A stretch of DNA of 64,000 bases from Paenibacillus cremeus (GTDB lineage: Bacteria; Bacillota; Bacilli; Paenibacillales; NBRC-103111): assembly GCF_007786445.1 (NCBI RefSeq), contig NZ_VNJI01000022.1, positions 40,876 through 104,875 of the forward strand. Reading direction: 5' to 3'. The notes beneath the pieces are model-generated. The model was given only the letters and a program-made list of their open reading frames with translations. It did not search any database and was not told where the DNA came from. Of this stretch, positions 36,633 through 44,488 are shown one piece after another; the stretch's first letter is position 1, and each line of letters begins with the position of its first letter. The position numbers and the translations under genes were made by a program.

Positions 36633-36938
36633 TCACCGACGAATCGGTTGATGCACGGTCACCAGCTTGGTGCCATCCGGAAACGTGGCCTCCACCTGCA
36701 CCTCATGGATCATTTCCGGCACGCCTTCCATTACCTGCTCCGCCTTCAGCACGGTCGTACCGAACTGCATCAGCTGGGACACGGTCATGCCATCGCGGGC
36801 TCCCTCCATAATTTCCGAGGTGATCAGTGCGACGCACTCAGGGTAATTCAGCTTCACTCCGCGCTGCAGCCGCCTGCGGGCCAAATCCGCCGCAACCGTA
36901 ATGAGCAGCTTCTCTTTTTCCCTCTCTGTCAGGTTCAT
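36633..36938 (-). CDS. ureA: Urease gamma subunit
   Basis: 101 residues, full length for the family ([13 protein letters not shown] start; [33 protein letters not shown] end). First structural gene of ureABCFGD. The ATG is preceded by AGGAGGG. A promoter with an exact -10 and a nitrogen-regulator box centred near -51 lie upstream. Confidence 0.97.
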   Translation of the reverse strand: MNLTEREKEKLLITVAADLARRRLQRGVKLNYPECVALITSEIMEGARDGMTVSQLMQFGTTVLKAEQVMEGVPEMIHEVQVEATFPDGTKLVTVHQPIRR

Positions 36939-37024
36939 GAGTCCCTCCTAAGGGCTTTCCATAAGAAAGCCAGCATCATAAGTAAGCCTGAGCTAAACAC
37001 GAATATTTCGCCTGCTATAGGTTT

Positions 37025-37053
37025 ATTATATTCGTCATTCCAGTACCTGTAAA
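37025..37053 (-). promoter_or_regulatory. Promoter of the urease operon
   Basis: On the minus strand TTTACA (37053-37048), 17 bp, TATAAT (37030-37025). Transcription would start near 37018, leaving a leader of about 80 nt before ureA. Confidence 0.75.
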
Positions 37054-37060
37054 TAACTTA

Positions 37061-37077
37061 TGTAATATTTCATGACA
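37061..37077. promoter_or_regulatory. TnrA/GlnR box of the urease promoter
   Basis: An exact TGTNA-N7-TNACA match (TGTAA-N7-TGACA). Its centre lies about 51 bp before the predicted urease transcription start, the spacing known for TnrA-activated promoters in Bacillus subtilis. Confidence 0.75.
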
Positions 37078-37124
37078 TTAATTATCAATGAGAGTTTAGG
37101 TTTTAGGCGGAAATCTTAATAATA

Positions 37125-37141
37125 TGACACATTAAATAACA
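37125..37141. promoter_or_regulatory. Middle TnrA/GlnR-like box, one mismatch
   Basis: TGACA-N7-TAACA differs from the consensus at one position. It is about equally far (64 and 61 bp) from the two exact boxes. Confidence 0.5.
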
Positions 37142-37185
37142 TAATTCCAGGTGAAAACACGAAAATATTTATTTTCACAAACTTA

Positions 37186-37202
37186 TGTTATCTATATTGA
37201 CA
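37186..37202. promoter_or_regulatory. TnrA/GlnR box overlapping the urt promoter
   Basis: An exact match (TGTTA-N7-TGACA) whose last five bases belong to the -35 box of the urtA promoter. A protein bound here would block RNA polymerase, which points to GlnR-like repression. Confidence 0.75.
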
Positions 37203-37225
37203 TATATATTACATTTGACTATCAT
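37197..37225 (+). promoter_or_regulatory. Promoter of the urea ABC transporter operon
   Basis: A consensus -35 TTGACA (37197-37202), 17-bp spacer and TATCAT (37220-37225). Transcription start near 37232, 41 nt before the urtA ATG. Confidence 0.8.
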
Positions 37226-37272
37226 AAGGCGTGTAACCATACTACATACCAAATTTTAGGGGAGTGGATCGA

Positions 37273-38541
37273 ATGTTGCGAAAAAGAAATAAGTTCACTG
37301 CTTTGATGGCTGTCTCCTTGACGCTGTCAGCCCTGCTGGCCGGATGCGCCAGCGACACGAAGCCGGCCGCAGCACCAGAGAAAAAGACCGATACGGCTGC
37401 GCCAGCTGCAAGCTCTAGTGGAGACAACACTGTCCCCGTAGGGATCGTTCATTCCTTAACCGGAACGATGTCGATCAGCGAGGTATCCGTGAAGGACGCG
37501 GAAATGATGGCGATCGAGGAAATCAACAAAGCGGGCGGCGTGCTGGGCAAGCAGCTGAAGCCGATCGTCGAAGACGGCGCCTCCGACTGGCCGACCTTCG
37601 CGGAGAAGACGAAGAAGCTGATCCAAAAAGACAAAGCCGTCGTCACCTTCGGCGGATGGACCTCCGCGAGCCGTAAAGCCGTACTCCCTGTTGTCGAGCA
37701 GAACAAAGGACTTTTCTTCTATCCCGTACAATATGAAGGCCTGGAAGCCTCACCGAACATTTTCTACATGGGCGCCACCACAAACCAGCAAATCGTCCCC
37801 GCCGTTTCCTGGCTGCTTCAGAACAAAGGCAAGAAATTTTTCCTCCTCGGCTCCGACTACGTTTTTCCTAGAACCGCCAACAAGATTATTAAAGAGCAGC
37901 TGAAAGCGGAAGGCGGCACGCTGATTGCCGAAGAATACACCCCGCTCGGACACACCGACTACAACACCATCATCAGCAAAATTAAAAAGGAAAAGCCGGA
38001 CGTCGTCTTCAATACACTCAACGGTGACAGTAACGTAGCCTTTTTCAAGCAGCTGAAGGATGCGGGCATTACGGCCAAGGATTTGACCACATTATCCGTT
38101 AGTATCGCGGAAGAAGAAATTCGCGGCATCGGCGCTTCGATTCTTGAGGGCCACTATGCGGCTTGGAACTACTACCAAACCACCGACACGCCTGAGAACA
38201 AAAAATTCGTCGAAGCCTACAAAGCGAAATACGGGAAAGACCGCGTCACCGACGACCCGATCGAAGCTGCCTATACCGGTGTGTACCTGTGGGCGGAGGC
38301 TGTGAAAAAGGCCGGCTCCTTCGATGTGGATAAAGTGAAAGAAGCCGCCAAAGGGCTGGAATGGAGCTCCCCGGAAGGCAAGGTCAAAATCGACGGTGAG
38401 AATCAGCATATCTACAAAACGGTGCGCATCGGTCAAGTGCAGGCCGACGGGATGTTCAAAGAGGTATGGAACTCCGGGCAGCCGGTGAAGCCGGACCCGT
38501 TCCTGAAAACCTACCCTTGGGGCGCCGCCGTAACCAAGTAA
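37273..38541 (+). CDS. urtA: Urea ABC transporter substrate-binding protein
   Basis: 422 residues. Lipoprotein signal with ALLAGC (Cys25), an Ala/Pro/Ser tether, then a periplasmic-binding-protein type I fold of the amide/urea branch ([70 protein letters not shown] end). It captures urea outside the cell for the UrtBC channel. Start 37273 has GGGGAG 9 nt upstream; a GTG at 37264 lies within that site. Confidence 0.95.
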   Translation: MLRKRNKFTALMAVSLTLSALLAGCASDTKPAAAPEKKTDTAAPAASSSGDNTVPVGIVHSLTGTMSISEVSVKDAEMMAIEEINKAGGVLGKQLKPIVEDGASDWPTFAEKTKKLIQKDKAVVTFGGWTSASRKAVLPVVEQNKGLFFYPVQYEGLEASPNIFYMGATTNQQIVPAVSWLLQNKGKKFFLLGSDYVFPRTANKIIKEQLKAEGGTLIAEEYTPLGHTDYNTIISKIKKEKPDVVFNTLNGDSNVAFFKQLKDAGITAKDLTTLSVSIAEEEIRGIGASILEGHYAAWNYYQTTDTPENKKFVEAYKAKYGKDRVTDDPIEAAYTGVYLWAEAVKKAGSFDVDKVKEAAKGLEWSSPEGKVKIDGENQHIYKTVRIGQVQADGMFKEVWNSGQPVKPDPFLKTYPWGAAVTK

Positions 38542-38566
38542 AAATCGAGAGAGAACCGGCGTGACT

Positions 38567-38588
38567 GGGGCTGCCTTAGGGCAGTCCC
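38567..38588 (+). other. Hairpin between urtA and urtB
   Basis: A 9-bp stem (GGGGCTGCC with GGCAGTCCC, loop TTAG) without a T-run. It may stabilise the urtA end of the mRNA and so raise binding-protein yield (inference). Confidence 0.5.
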
Positions 38589-38636
38589 TATGCGTTCCGG
38601 CACCGCTCTACTCGCGAAGGAGGAGGCTTCCCTGCT

Positions 38637-39542
38637 ATGAGCTTACTGCTGCTTCAGCTGTTCAACGGCATTTCCCTCAGCTCCATCCTGCTCTTGATCG
38701 CGCTCGGGCTCGCCATTACGTTCGGCCTCATGAACGTCATCAATATGGCGCACGGCGAGTTCATCATGATCGGCGCCTACATGGCCTATACGATCCAGCA
38801 GCTGTTTCAAAAAATGCTACCGTCCTCCGTGTTCGGCTTTTACTTTGTGCTATCCCTGTTCGTCGCCTTTGGCGCCGCCTTCGTCATCGGCTGGCTGCTG
38901 GAGGTGCTGCTCATCCGCTACCTGTACGGGCGGCCGCTCGACAGCCTGCTCGCCACCTGGGGCGTCAGCCTGGTGCTGCAGCAGCTGGCACGGAGCATTT
39001 TTGGCGCACCGAACGTGGCAGTGAAAGCCCCGGCCTGGCTCGAAGGCGCGATCACCGTCGGCGGCGACCTGACGCTGCCCTATAAGCGGCTGTTCATCAT
39101 CGCGCTGGTCGTCGTCTGCATCCTGATCATCTACTTGTATCTGTATCACACCCGCGGGGGCCGCAGCATGCAGGCGGTTATGCAAAACCGCAGCATGGCA
39201 TCCTGCCTCGGCATCTCGACGCGGCGCGTCGATGCGCAGGCATTCGCCTTCGGCTCCGGCATGGCCGGCATCGCCGGCTGCGCGCTGACCTTGCTCGGTC
39301 CGATCGGGCCGTCGATCGGGACGTATTACATCGTCGACGCGTTCATGGTCGTCGTGCTCGGCGGCATCGGCAAGCTGGTCGGTACCGTCGTTGGCGCGCT
39401 CGGCATCGGCGTGCTGAACACGGCGTTCGAGTACACAACCAGCGCCACGCTGGGCAAGGTCATCGTGTTCACGCTGATGATCGCGTTCCTGCAGTGGAAG
39501 CCGTCCGGGCTTGTGACGATGAAGTCGCGGGCTCTAGACTAA
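38637..39542 (+). CDS. urtB: Urea ABC transporter permease UrtB
   Basis: A 301-residue branched-chain-amino-acid-type permease with eight or so helices (opening LLQLFNGISLSSILLLIALGLAITFGLMNVINMAHGE is the LivH/UrtB hallmark). It forms half of the urea channel with UrtC. A strong AAGGAGGAGG site lies upstream. It follows urtA by 95 bp containing a hairpin. Confidence 0.95.
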   Translation: MSLLLLQLFNGISLSSILLLIALGLAITFGLMNVINMAHGEFIMIGAYMAYTIQQLFQKMLPSSVFGFYFVLSLFVAFGAAFVIGWLLEVLLIRYLYGRPLDSLLATWGVSLVLQQLARSIFGAPNVAVKAPAWLEGAITVGGDLTLPYKRLFIIALVVVCILIIYLYLYHTRGGRSMQAVMQNRSMASCLGISTRRVDAQAFAFGSGMAGIAGCALTLLGPIGPSIGTYYIVDAFMVVVLGGIGKLVGTVVGALGIGVLNTAFEYTTSATLGKVIVFTLMIAFLQWKPSGLVTMKSRALD

Positions 39543-39571
39543 CATTTGGTTTGTTAAAGGAGTGCTGAACC

Positions 39572-40696
39572 ATGATCTCTGCCCTCAGCAACAATAAAAT
39601 CAAAATCGCACTCAGCCTCATCCTCCTGCTCATCCTGCTGCTGGCGCCGACGCTCCTCTCCGAGTTCCGGCTGTCGCTGCTCGGCAAATTCCTTGCCTAC
39701 GCCGTGCTGGCCATGGGCCTCGACCTCATCTGGGGCTACACCGGCATCCTCAGCCTGGGGCATGGTGTCTACTTCGGGCTCGGCGCCTACTGCATGGCGA
39801 TGCACCTGAAGCTCGCCGCCTCCGGCAGCCAGCTGCCCGACTTCATGTCGTGGAGCGGCGTCGAGCAGCTGCCGGCGTTCTGGCTGCCGTTCCACTCGGC
39901 CGGCTTCACCCTGCTGCTCGCGCTGCTCGTGCCGATGCTTGTCGCTTTCGCGCTTGGCTACTTGACGTTTCGCAACCGGATTCGCGGCTCTTTTTTCTCC
40001 ATTTTGTCGCAGGCGCTCGTCATCATTACGGTCACGCTATTCGTCGGGCAGCAGGGGTACACCGGAGGGACGAACGGGCTGACGAACTTCGATACGTTCC
40101 TCGGATGGAAGCTGGGCGAGGCATCCACCAAGCTGACGTTCTACTACATCACGGTCGCCGTTGTGGCGATCGCCCTGGTGCTGTGCCTGTGGCTGGCCTC
40201 TAGTCGGCTGGGCAAAATTCTGGTCGCCATCCGCGACGCCGAGAACCGGGTCCGCTTCATCGGCTTCGATCCGGTGGCCTACAAGGTCTTCATCTACTGC
40301 GTGTCCGCAGGACTGGCGGGCGTAGCAGGCGTCCTGTTTGTCCTCCAGGAAGGCATCATCTCCCCCGCTCAAATGGGCATCGTCCCCTCCATCGAGATGG
40401 TGCTGTGGGTCGCCCTCGGCGGGCGTGCCACGGTCGTCGGAGCGATCATCGGCGCTGTGCTGACCAATGCGGCCAAAACCACCTTCAGCGAGGCGTACCC
40501 GGAGTGGTGGCCGATTTTGATGGGGGCGATGTTTATCGTCGTGACGCTCTTTTTACCTCGAGGCATTGTAGGAACGCTTAAAGACCGGCTGGAGCATTGG
40601 ACCCGCAGAAGTGAGGTTCAAGCCGCTGCCGCTTTAAAAACAGCTGTATCGCCGCCGCTCGGCTTTACGGACCTGGAGCTTGAAAAACCACAGTAA
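39572..40696 (+). CDS. urtC: Urea ABC transporter permease UrtC
   Basis: A 374-residue LivM-type permease (AMGLDLIWGYTGILSLGHGVYFGLGAYCMAMHL; FTLLLALLVPM; GGRATVVGAIIGA). Residues 1-30 and the C-terminal tail are polar. It pairs with UrtB; the gene follows after 29 bp with AAAGGAG before the ATG. Confidence 0.95.
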   Translation: MISALSNNKIKIALSLILLLILLLAPTLLSEFRLSLLGKFLAYAVLAMGLDLIWGYTGILSLGHGVYFGLGAYCMAMHLKLAASGSQLPDFMSWSGVEQLPAFWLPFHSAGFTLLLALLVPMLVAFALGYLTFRNRIRGSFFSILSQALVIITVTLFVGQQGYTGGTNGLTNFDTFLGWKLGEASTKLTFYYITVAVVAIALVLCLWLASSRLGKILVAIRDAENRVRFIGFDPVAYKVFIYCVSAGLAGVAGVLFVLQEGIISPAQMGIVPSIEMVLWVALGGRATVVGAIIGAVLTNAAKTTFSEAYPEWWPILMGAMFIVVTLFLPRGIVGTLKDRLEHWTRRSEVQAAAALKTAVSPPLGFTDLELEKPQ

Positions 40697-40711
40697 GGAG
40701 GCGGATATCGT

Positions 40712-41500
40712 ATGCATTATCATGAAACTTCACCTAGAAAAACGATTTCGGAGCCCATCGTCTTGGTCGAGCAGCTAGAGGTGGACTTCGACGGGTTCAA
40801 GGCCATCCGGGGACTGGACTTTTCGCTGGAGGCGGGGGAGCTCCGCTTCTTGATCGGCCCGAACGGCGCCGGCAAAACCACCTTGCTCGACGTGCTCTGC
40901 GGCAAGGTGAAGCCTTCCGGGGGACGCGTGCTGTTCCGGCAAACGGACCTCACCCGTCACCAAGAGCACCAGATCGCCCAGCTGGGTATCGGCCGCAAGT
41001 TTCAGGCCCCTTCGATTTTCATGACACTCACGGTGCAGGAAAATCTGCTGCTGTCCATGCGTCAAAAGCGCGGTTTGCTCAGCACGCTCGTTGCCAAGAC
41101 GACCCCAGAGCAGCGCAGCCGCTTGCACTACTATTTGGAGATGATCGCATTGACGGACAAGGCGAAGGAAAAGGCCGGCGCCCTCTCCCACGGCGAAAAG
41201 CAGTGGCTCGAGATCGGCATGCTGCTCATTCAAGAGCCCGAGCTGCTGCTCCTCGATGAGCCGGCGGCCGGAATGACCGACAGCGAAACGGAAAAAACGG
41301 GCGAACTGCTGCACCGGATCAGCGATCAAAAAACGGTGGTCGTGGTGGAGCACGATATGGAATTCGTCCGCCAATTCGCCAAAACGGTGACTGTCATGCA
41401 CGAAGGTACGGTGCTGCGGGAAGGAACGATGCAGGACATCCAGAACGACGACAAGGTCGCAGAGGTGTACCTAGGAAGGCGAGGGGAACGGCATGAGTAG
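40712..41500 (+). CDS. urtD: Urea ABC transporter ATPase UrtD
   Basis: A 262-residue LivG-type ATPase: Walker A GPNGAGKTT, signature LSHGEKQWLEIG (the urea-branch variant of LSGGQ), Walker B LLLLDEPAAGMT, H-loop VEHDMEFV. It powers urea import together with UrtE, whose start codon overlaps its end by 8 bp. Confidence 0.95.
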   Translation: MHYHETSPRKTISEPIVLVEQLEVDFDGFKAIRGLDFSLEAGELRFLIGPNGAGKTTLLDVLCGKVKPSGGRVLFRQTDLTRHQEHQIAQLGIGRKFQAPSIFMTLTVQENLLLSMRQKRGLLSTLVAKTTPEQRSRLHYYLEMIALTDKAKEKAGALSHGEKQWLEIGMLLIQEPELLLLDEPAAGMTDSETEKTGELLHRISDQKTVVVVEHDMEFVRQFAKTVTVMHEGTVLREGTMQDIQNDDKVAEVYLGRRGERHE

Positions 41501-42221
41501 CACAGGCACAGACGGCGCAGGCTTGGAGCTGAAGGAGCTGGAGGCTGGGTATGGAGAAAGTATGATTTTGCGGGATATTTCGCTTCGCGTGAAGCCTGGT
41601 CAGGTCGTCTGCCTGATGGGCCGCAACGGCGTCGGCAAGACGACGCTGATGAAAACCGTCATGGGCCTCATCAAGCCCCGGCGCGGCTCGGTCCATTATG
41701 CCGGACGCGAGCTGACGGCGTCCCCCCCGGATCGCCGGGCGAAGGCCGGGATCGGCTACGTGCCGCAGGGGCGGGATATTTTCCCGCAGCTGACGGTGGA
41801 GGAAAATTTGCTGCTCGGCCTCGAATCGACCGACAGCCGGCGGCGCAAGGCGGGAATCCCCGAGTCGGTCTACGAGCAGTTTCCTGTGCTGAAGCAAATG
41901 CTGCAGCGCAAAGGCGGCGACCTCAGCGGCGGTCAGCAGCAGCAGCTGGCCATCGCCCGCGCATTGGTGTCCGAGCCGAAGCTGCTCTTGCTCGATGAGC
42001 CGATGGAGGGTATCCAGCCGTCCATCGTGATGGAGATCGAGCGCGTCATCGAAAGGATTAAGGCGAGCCGATCGATGGCCGTGCTGCTCGTCGAGCAGAG
42101 CCTGACGTTCGCCACGAGCATCGCGAACTATTACTACGTGCTGGACAAAGGCACGATCGTGGCCGAGGGCAGCTCCTCCGCGCTCAGCGAGGAGCAGGTC
42201 CGTAAGCATTTGGCGGTGTAG
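41493..42221 (+). CDS. urtE: Urea ABC transporter ATPase UrtE
   Basis: A 242-residue LivF-type ATPase: Walker A GRNGVGKTT, signature LSGGQQQQLAIARAL, Walker B LLLLDEPMEGIQPS, H-loop VEQSLTFA. Last gene of the urt operon and coupled to urtD by overlap. A strong terminator follows 58 bp later. Confidence 0.95.
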   Translation: MSSTGTDGAGLELKELEAGYGESMILRDISLRVKPGQVVCLMGRNGVGKTTLMKTVMGLIKPRRGSVHYAGRELTASPPDRRAKAGIGYVPQGRDIFPQLTVEENLLLGLESTDSRRRKAGIPESVYEQFPVLKQMLQRKGGDLSGGQQQQLAIARALVSEPKLLLLDEPMEGIQPSIVMEIERVIERIKASRSMAVLLVEQSLTFATSIANYYYVLDKGTIVAEGSSSALSEEQVRKHLAV

Positions 42222-42278
42222 GGACGGCCGATGACAAAGCGGAGATCTAGAGGTATTGGAGAGGCACGCGCCTTAACT

Positions 42279-42329
42279 AAAAAAATGATCCCCTCTCAGC
42301 AAGCAGAAAAGAGGGGATCATTTTTTTAT
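42279..42329. terminator. Bidirectional terminator between urtE and the convergent gene
   Basis: AAAAAATGATCCCCTCT and AGAGGGGATCATTTTTTT form a 13-bp core stem with A/T flanks on both sides, so it serves both urtE (+) and the stalk-domain gene (-). Confidence 0.9.
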
Positions 42330-42332
42330 AAG

Positions 42333-43067
42333 TTACTTGGACAAGTACGCGTTCACAAAATCCAGATTAATGACTCCGTAAGACGGGTCCGGATTGTCCA
42401 TTTCAAAGCTGATCGTCAGATTGGTAACTCCTCTCACATCCAAAGCTACTGGAACAGGTGCATTTCCGTTTTTTAAGCCGGACACCCTTCGTATTTCCCT
42501 GCCATCTCCAGTAAATCGAATCGATCCATTTACTCCCTTCCATGAACGGTCATCCATGCCTACACTTCCGCCGAGGGAAGCATACTGGGCATTCAAGCTA
42601 TAAGTAATCGTTTTCATCGTACTCGACTCGGTATCTTTTGAACGCTGCTGCGGCTGCAGGCTTGCCGCTAATCCACTATCAAAGACTACACCTTGAATTT
42701 TCAATGGATGAGGCTCCGGATCACGGATTAATTCATTAAACGCAATCGTTTTTGCAGCCCATTGCCCTGTTAAGGCTTGCGGCTTTAGAGAGGACAAGGC
42801 GATTTTGCCAGCGTCCCAATCAATCGAAAGCCCTGTGGCCTCCGCAACGGCCCGAACCGGCAAATAGGACGACCCGTCATAGACCAACGCGGATAATGGA
42901 TGATCGTCCTTATCTTTTGGCTGCCAGACTTCCCCGTTTAGGGTAAATTTGATTTCGTTGTTGATAAATGCTTTGACCTCTTGGATATTGGATGCAGCCA
43001 TTGCTCCGGCTCCGGCACTGAATAACATACATACAGGTAATAAGGTGAGCAGCATTTTTTTCTTCAT
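42333..43067 (-). CDS. Secreted stalk-domain protein (copper amine oxidase N-terminal-like domain)
   Basis: 244 residues with a signal peptide (about 1-24, cut near AMA-ASN). Residues about 30-95 form the copper-amine-oxidase-N1/stalk domain (INNEIKFTLNG, LVYDGSSYLPVRAVAEATGLSIDWD), common in exported proteins of Paenibacillus and relatives. The rest is a beta-rich region (SLNAQYASLGG..., MDDRSWKGVNGSIRFTGDG) resembling NPCBM-type carbohydrate-binding folds. It has no catalytic residues that I recognise; likely a surface or wall-associated binding protein. The ribosome site is a run of ten G bases 6 nt before the ATG, which is unusual. Confidence 0.75.
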   Translation of the reverse strand: MKKKMLLTLLPVCMLFSAGAGAMAASNIQEVKAFINNEIKFTLNGEVWQPKDKDDHPLSALVYDGSSYLPVRAVAEATGLSIDWDAGKIALSSLKPQALTGQWAAKTIAFNELIRDPEPHPLKIQGVVFDSGLAASLQPQQRSKDTESSTMKTITYSLNAQYASLGGSVGMDDRSWKGVNGSIRFTGDGREIRRVSGLKNGNAPVPVALDVRGVTNLTISFEMDNPDPSYGVINLDFVNAYLSK

Positions 43068-43073
43068 CTCTAA

Positions 43074-43083
43074 CCCCCCCCCC
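43074..43083 (-). promoter_or_regulatory. Ten-G ribosome-binding tract of the stalk-domain gene
   Basis: Ten consecutive G bases on the coding strand lie 6 nt before the start codon and form the only Shine-Dalgarno-like sequence. Such tracts change length easily by slippage and could tune translation. Confidence 0.7.
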
Positions 43084-43258
43084 AGATTGGTACATGGAAA
43101 AATAAACCAGTTCCGGTTTCAGCTATACTTCGGCTTTTACTAGACATTTTCCTGCCTCATTGTCCTTTTTTCCCCAATCGTCGTCACCAAACGCCCACCT
43201 CCACCATAGTATGGATTGTGTGCTAAAGCCTATGGAGAAGGAAGTGATTCCAAGCGGT

Positions 43259-43648
43259 ATGGCAGTGGTTAAAGCCAACTCCGAAGATATCAAACTCCTT
43301 GCACGACTGATGCGCGCAGAGGCGGAAAGCGAAGGCGATTTAGGCATGCTCATGGTGGGGAACGTCGGTGTGAACCGCGTCCGTGTAGATTGTTCCGACT
43401 TCAAAAACATCCGCACCATTCCCCAGATGGTGTATCAAAATCCCGGAGGGTTTGAAGCGACGCAAACAGGCTACTCTTACCAACGCGCGCGGGAATCGGA
43501 TATCCGGCTAGCCAAACGGTCGATCAACGGTGAACGTCAGCATCTGGCCACCAATGCCCTGTGGTATTTCCGCCCGACCGGCGACTGCCCTGAGAACTGG
43601 TGGGATCAACCGAACGTCGGACGCTTCAAGAAACCATTGCTTCTATAG
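43259..43648 (+). CDS. cwlJ: Spore cortex-lytic hydrolase CwlJ
   Basis: 129 residues matching CwlJ almost end to end (MAVVKANSEDIKLLARLMRAEAE, MVGNVGVNRV, GYSYQRA, WYFRPTGDCPENWW). Glu21 is the expected catalytic residue of the SleB/CwlJ hydrolase fold. CwlJ is a coat-associated enzyme that degrades spore cortex peptidoglycan during Ca-dipicolinate-triggered germination. The frame continues upstream (ATG 43232, GTG 43244), but homology places the start at 43259; a possible SigE-type -10 (CATAGTAT, 43205-43212) also argues against the longest form. It forms an operon with gerQ. Confidence 0.9.
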   Translation: MAVVKANSEDIKLLARLMRAEAESEGDLGMLMVGNVGVNRVRVDCSDFKNIRTIPQMVYQNPGGFEATQTGYSYQRARESDIRLAKRSINGERQHLATNALWYFRPTGDCPENWWDQPNVGRFKKPLLL

Positions 43649-43739
43649 GCCGAAACCAGGAGAATGCAACGCGATTTACAACACGTTCTGATGCGGCGGC
43701 GGCCGCGACTTACTTATTTGAAGGAGGATTTACTGAATT

Positions 43740-44150
43740 ATGTATACGAGCCCAACTGGAATGTCTCCCTACGGTTACCCGATGTCCCACACAGGCATGC
43801 AGCAGCAGCACCCTACCAGCTCCATGCCGCCTTCGGTACCGAGTGGTTCCCCCATTGCATCACAAGGCACCGCGGTGCCTATGCCGAGTATCGGCGGCGG
43901 CTTCGAGCAATCGTACATCGAGAACATTTTGCGTTTGAACCTGGGAAAAATCGGTACGTTCTACATGACGTATGAAAACAACTCCCAGTGGAACGCCAAA
44001 ATTTTCAAAGGGAAAGTCGAAGCAGCTGGACGCGACCATATCATCATCAGCGATCCAAGAACCGGTATGCGCTATGTGCTTCTGATGGTCAATCTGGATT
44101 ACATCACGTTCGACGAAGAACTCAAGTATTCGTACCCTGTTCCTCGATAA
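43740..44150 (+). CDS. gerQ: Spore coat protein GerQ
   Basis: 136 residues: a Pro/Gln/Ser-rich N-terminal half and a conserved C-terminal domain (ENILRLNLGKIGTFYMTYENNSQWN...VFKGKVEAAGRDHIIISDP-type core, ending in LDYITFDEELKY). In Bacillus GerQ is needed to place CwlJ in the coat and is crosslinked by transglutaminase through lysines near its N-terminus. Here the first lysine is only near residue 70, so crosslinking must differ. GGAGG lies 12 nt before the ATG, slightly distant. Confidence 0.93.
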   Translation: MYTSPTGMSPYGYPMSHTGMQQQHPTSSMPPSVPSGSPIASQGTAVPMPSIGGGFEQSYIENILRLNLGKIGTFYMTYENNSQWNAKIFKGKVEAAGRDHIIISDPRTGMRYVLLMVNLDYITFDEELKYSYPVPR

Positions 44151-44165
44151 TCACGCCACGCCAAA

Positions 44166-44208
44166 AAAAGGCCGCTCCTTGGTCATGATGACCGAGGAGT
44201 GGCCTTTT
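44166..44208. terminator. Terminator after gerQ
   Basis: AAGGCCGCTCCT-GGTCATGATGACC-AGGAGTGGCCTT forms a near-perfect long stem with A-run and T-run flanks, so it can act in both directions. Confidence 0.85.
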
Positions 44209-44242
44209 CGCTTGGGGTGGCACCTTAGTCTTAGCCTTAGCC

Positions 44243-44436
44243 TAGCGGAACTACGGTACGCTATTAGGCTGCAAAATGGCCAAGTGGCGGACTTAGCGGA
44301 ACTGTGTTCCGTTATTCCAGCTGTTTCGGCGGTTTTGGCCGTTTTCCCGGGCTTTTGCTGCCAATAGCGGAACGTAGTTCCGCTATTCCGCAGCACCCCC
44401 CTGCCTCGGCGCGGGTAGCGGAACAGAGTTCCGCTA
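44243..44436. repeat. Cluster of four 21-bp palindromes (TAGCGGAAC family)
   Basis: Copies at 44243-44263, 44294-44314, 44363-44387 and 44416-44436 share TAGCGGAAC-NNN-GTTCCGCTA. The third is perfect over 11 bp each side; others carry stem-preserving changes (GTTCCGTTA). They fill the space between gerQ and the AEC gene. The same family recurs at 63731-63863. Confidence 0.85.
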
Positions 44437-44488
44437 TCGCTTGATCGAGGCGCTGGCTGTGCGGTCGGCGGCTGGCCATGAGTGCCGG

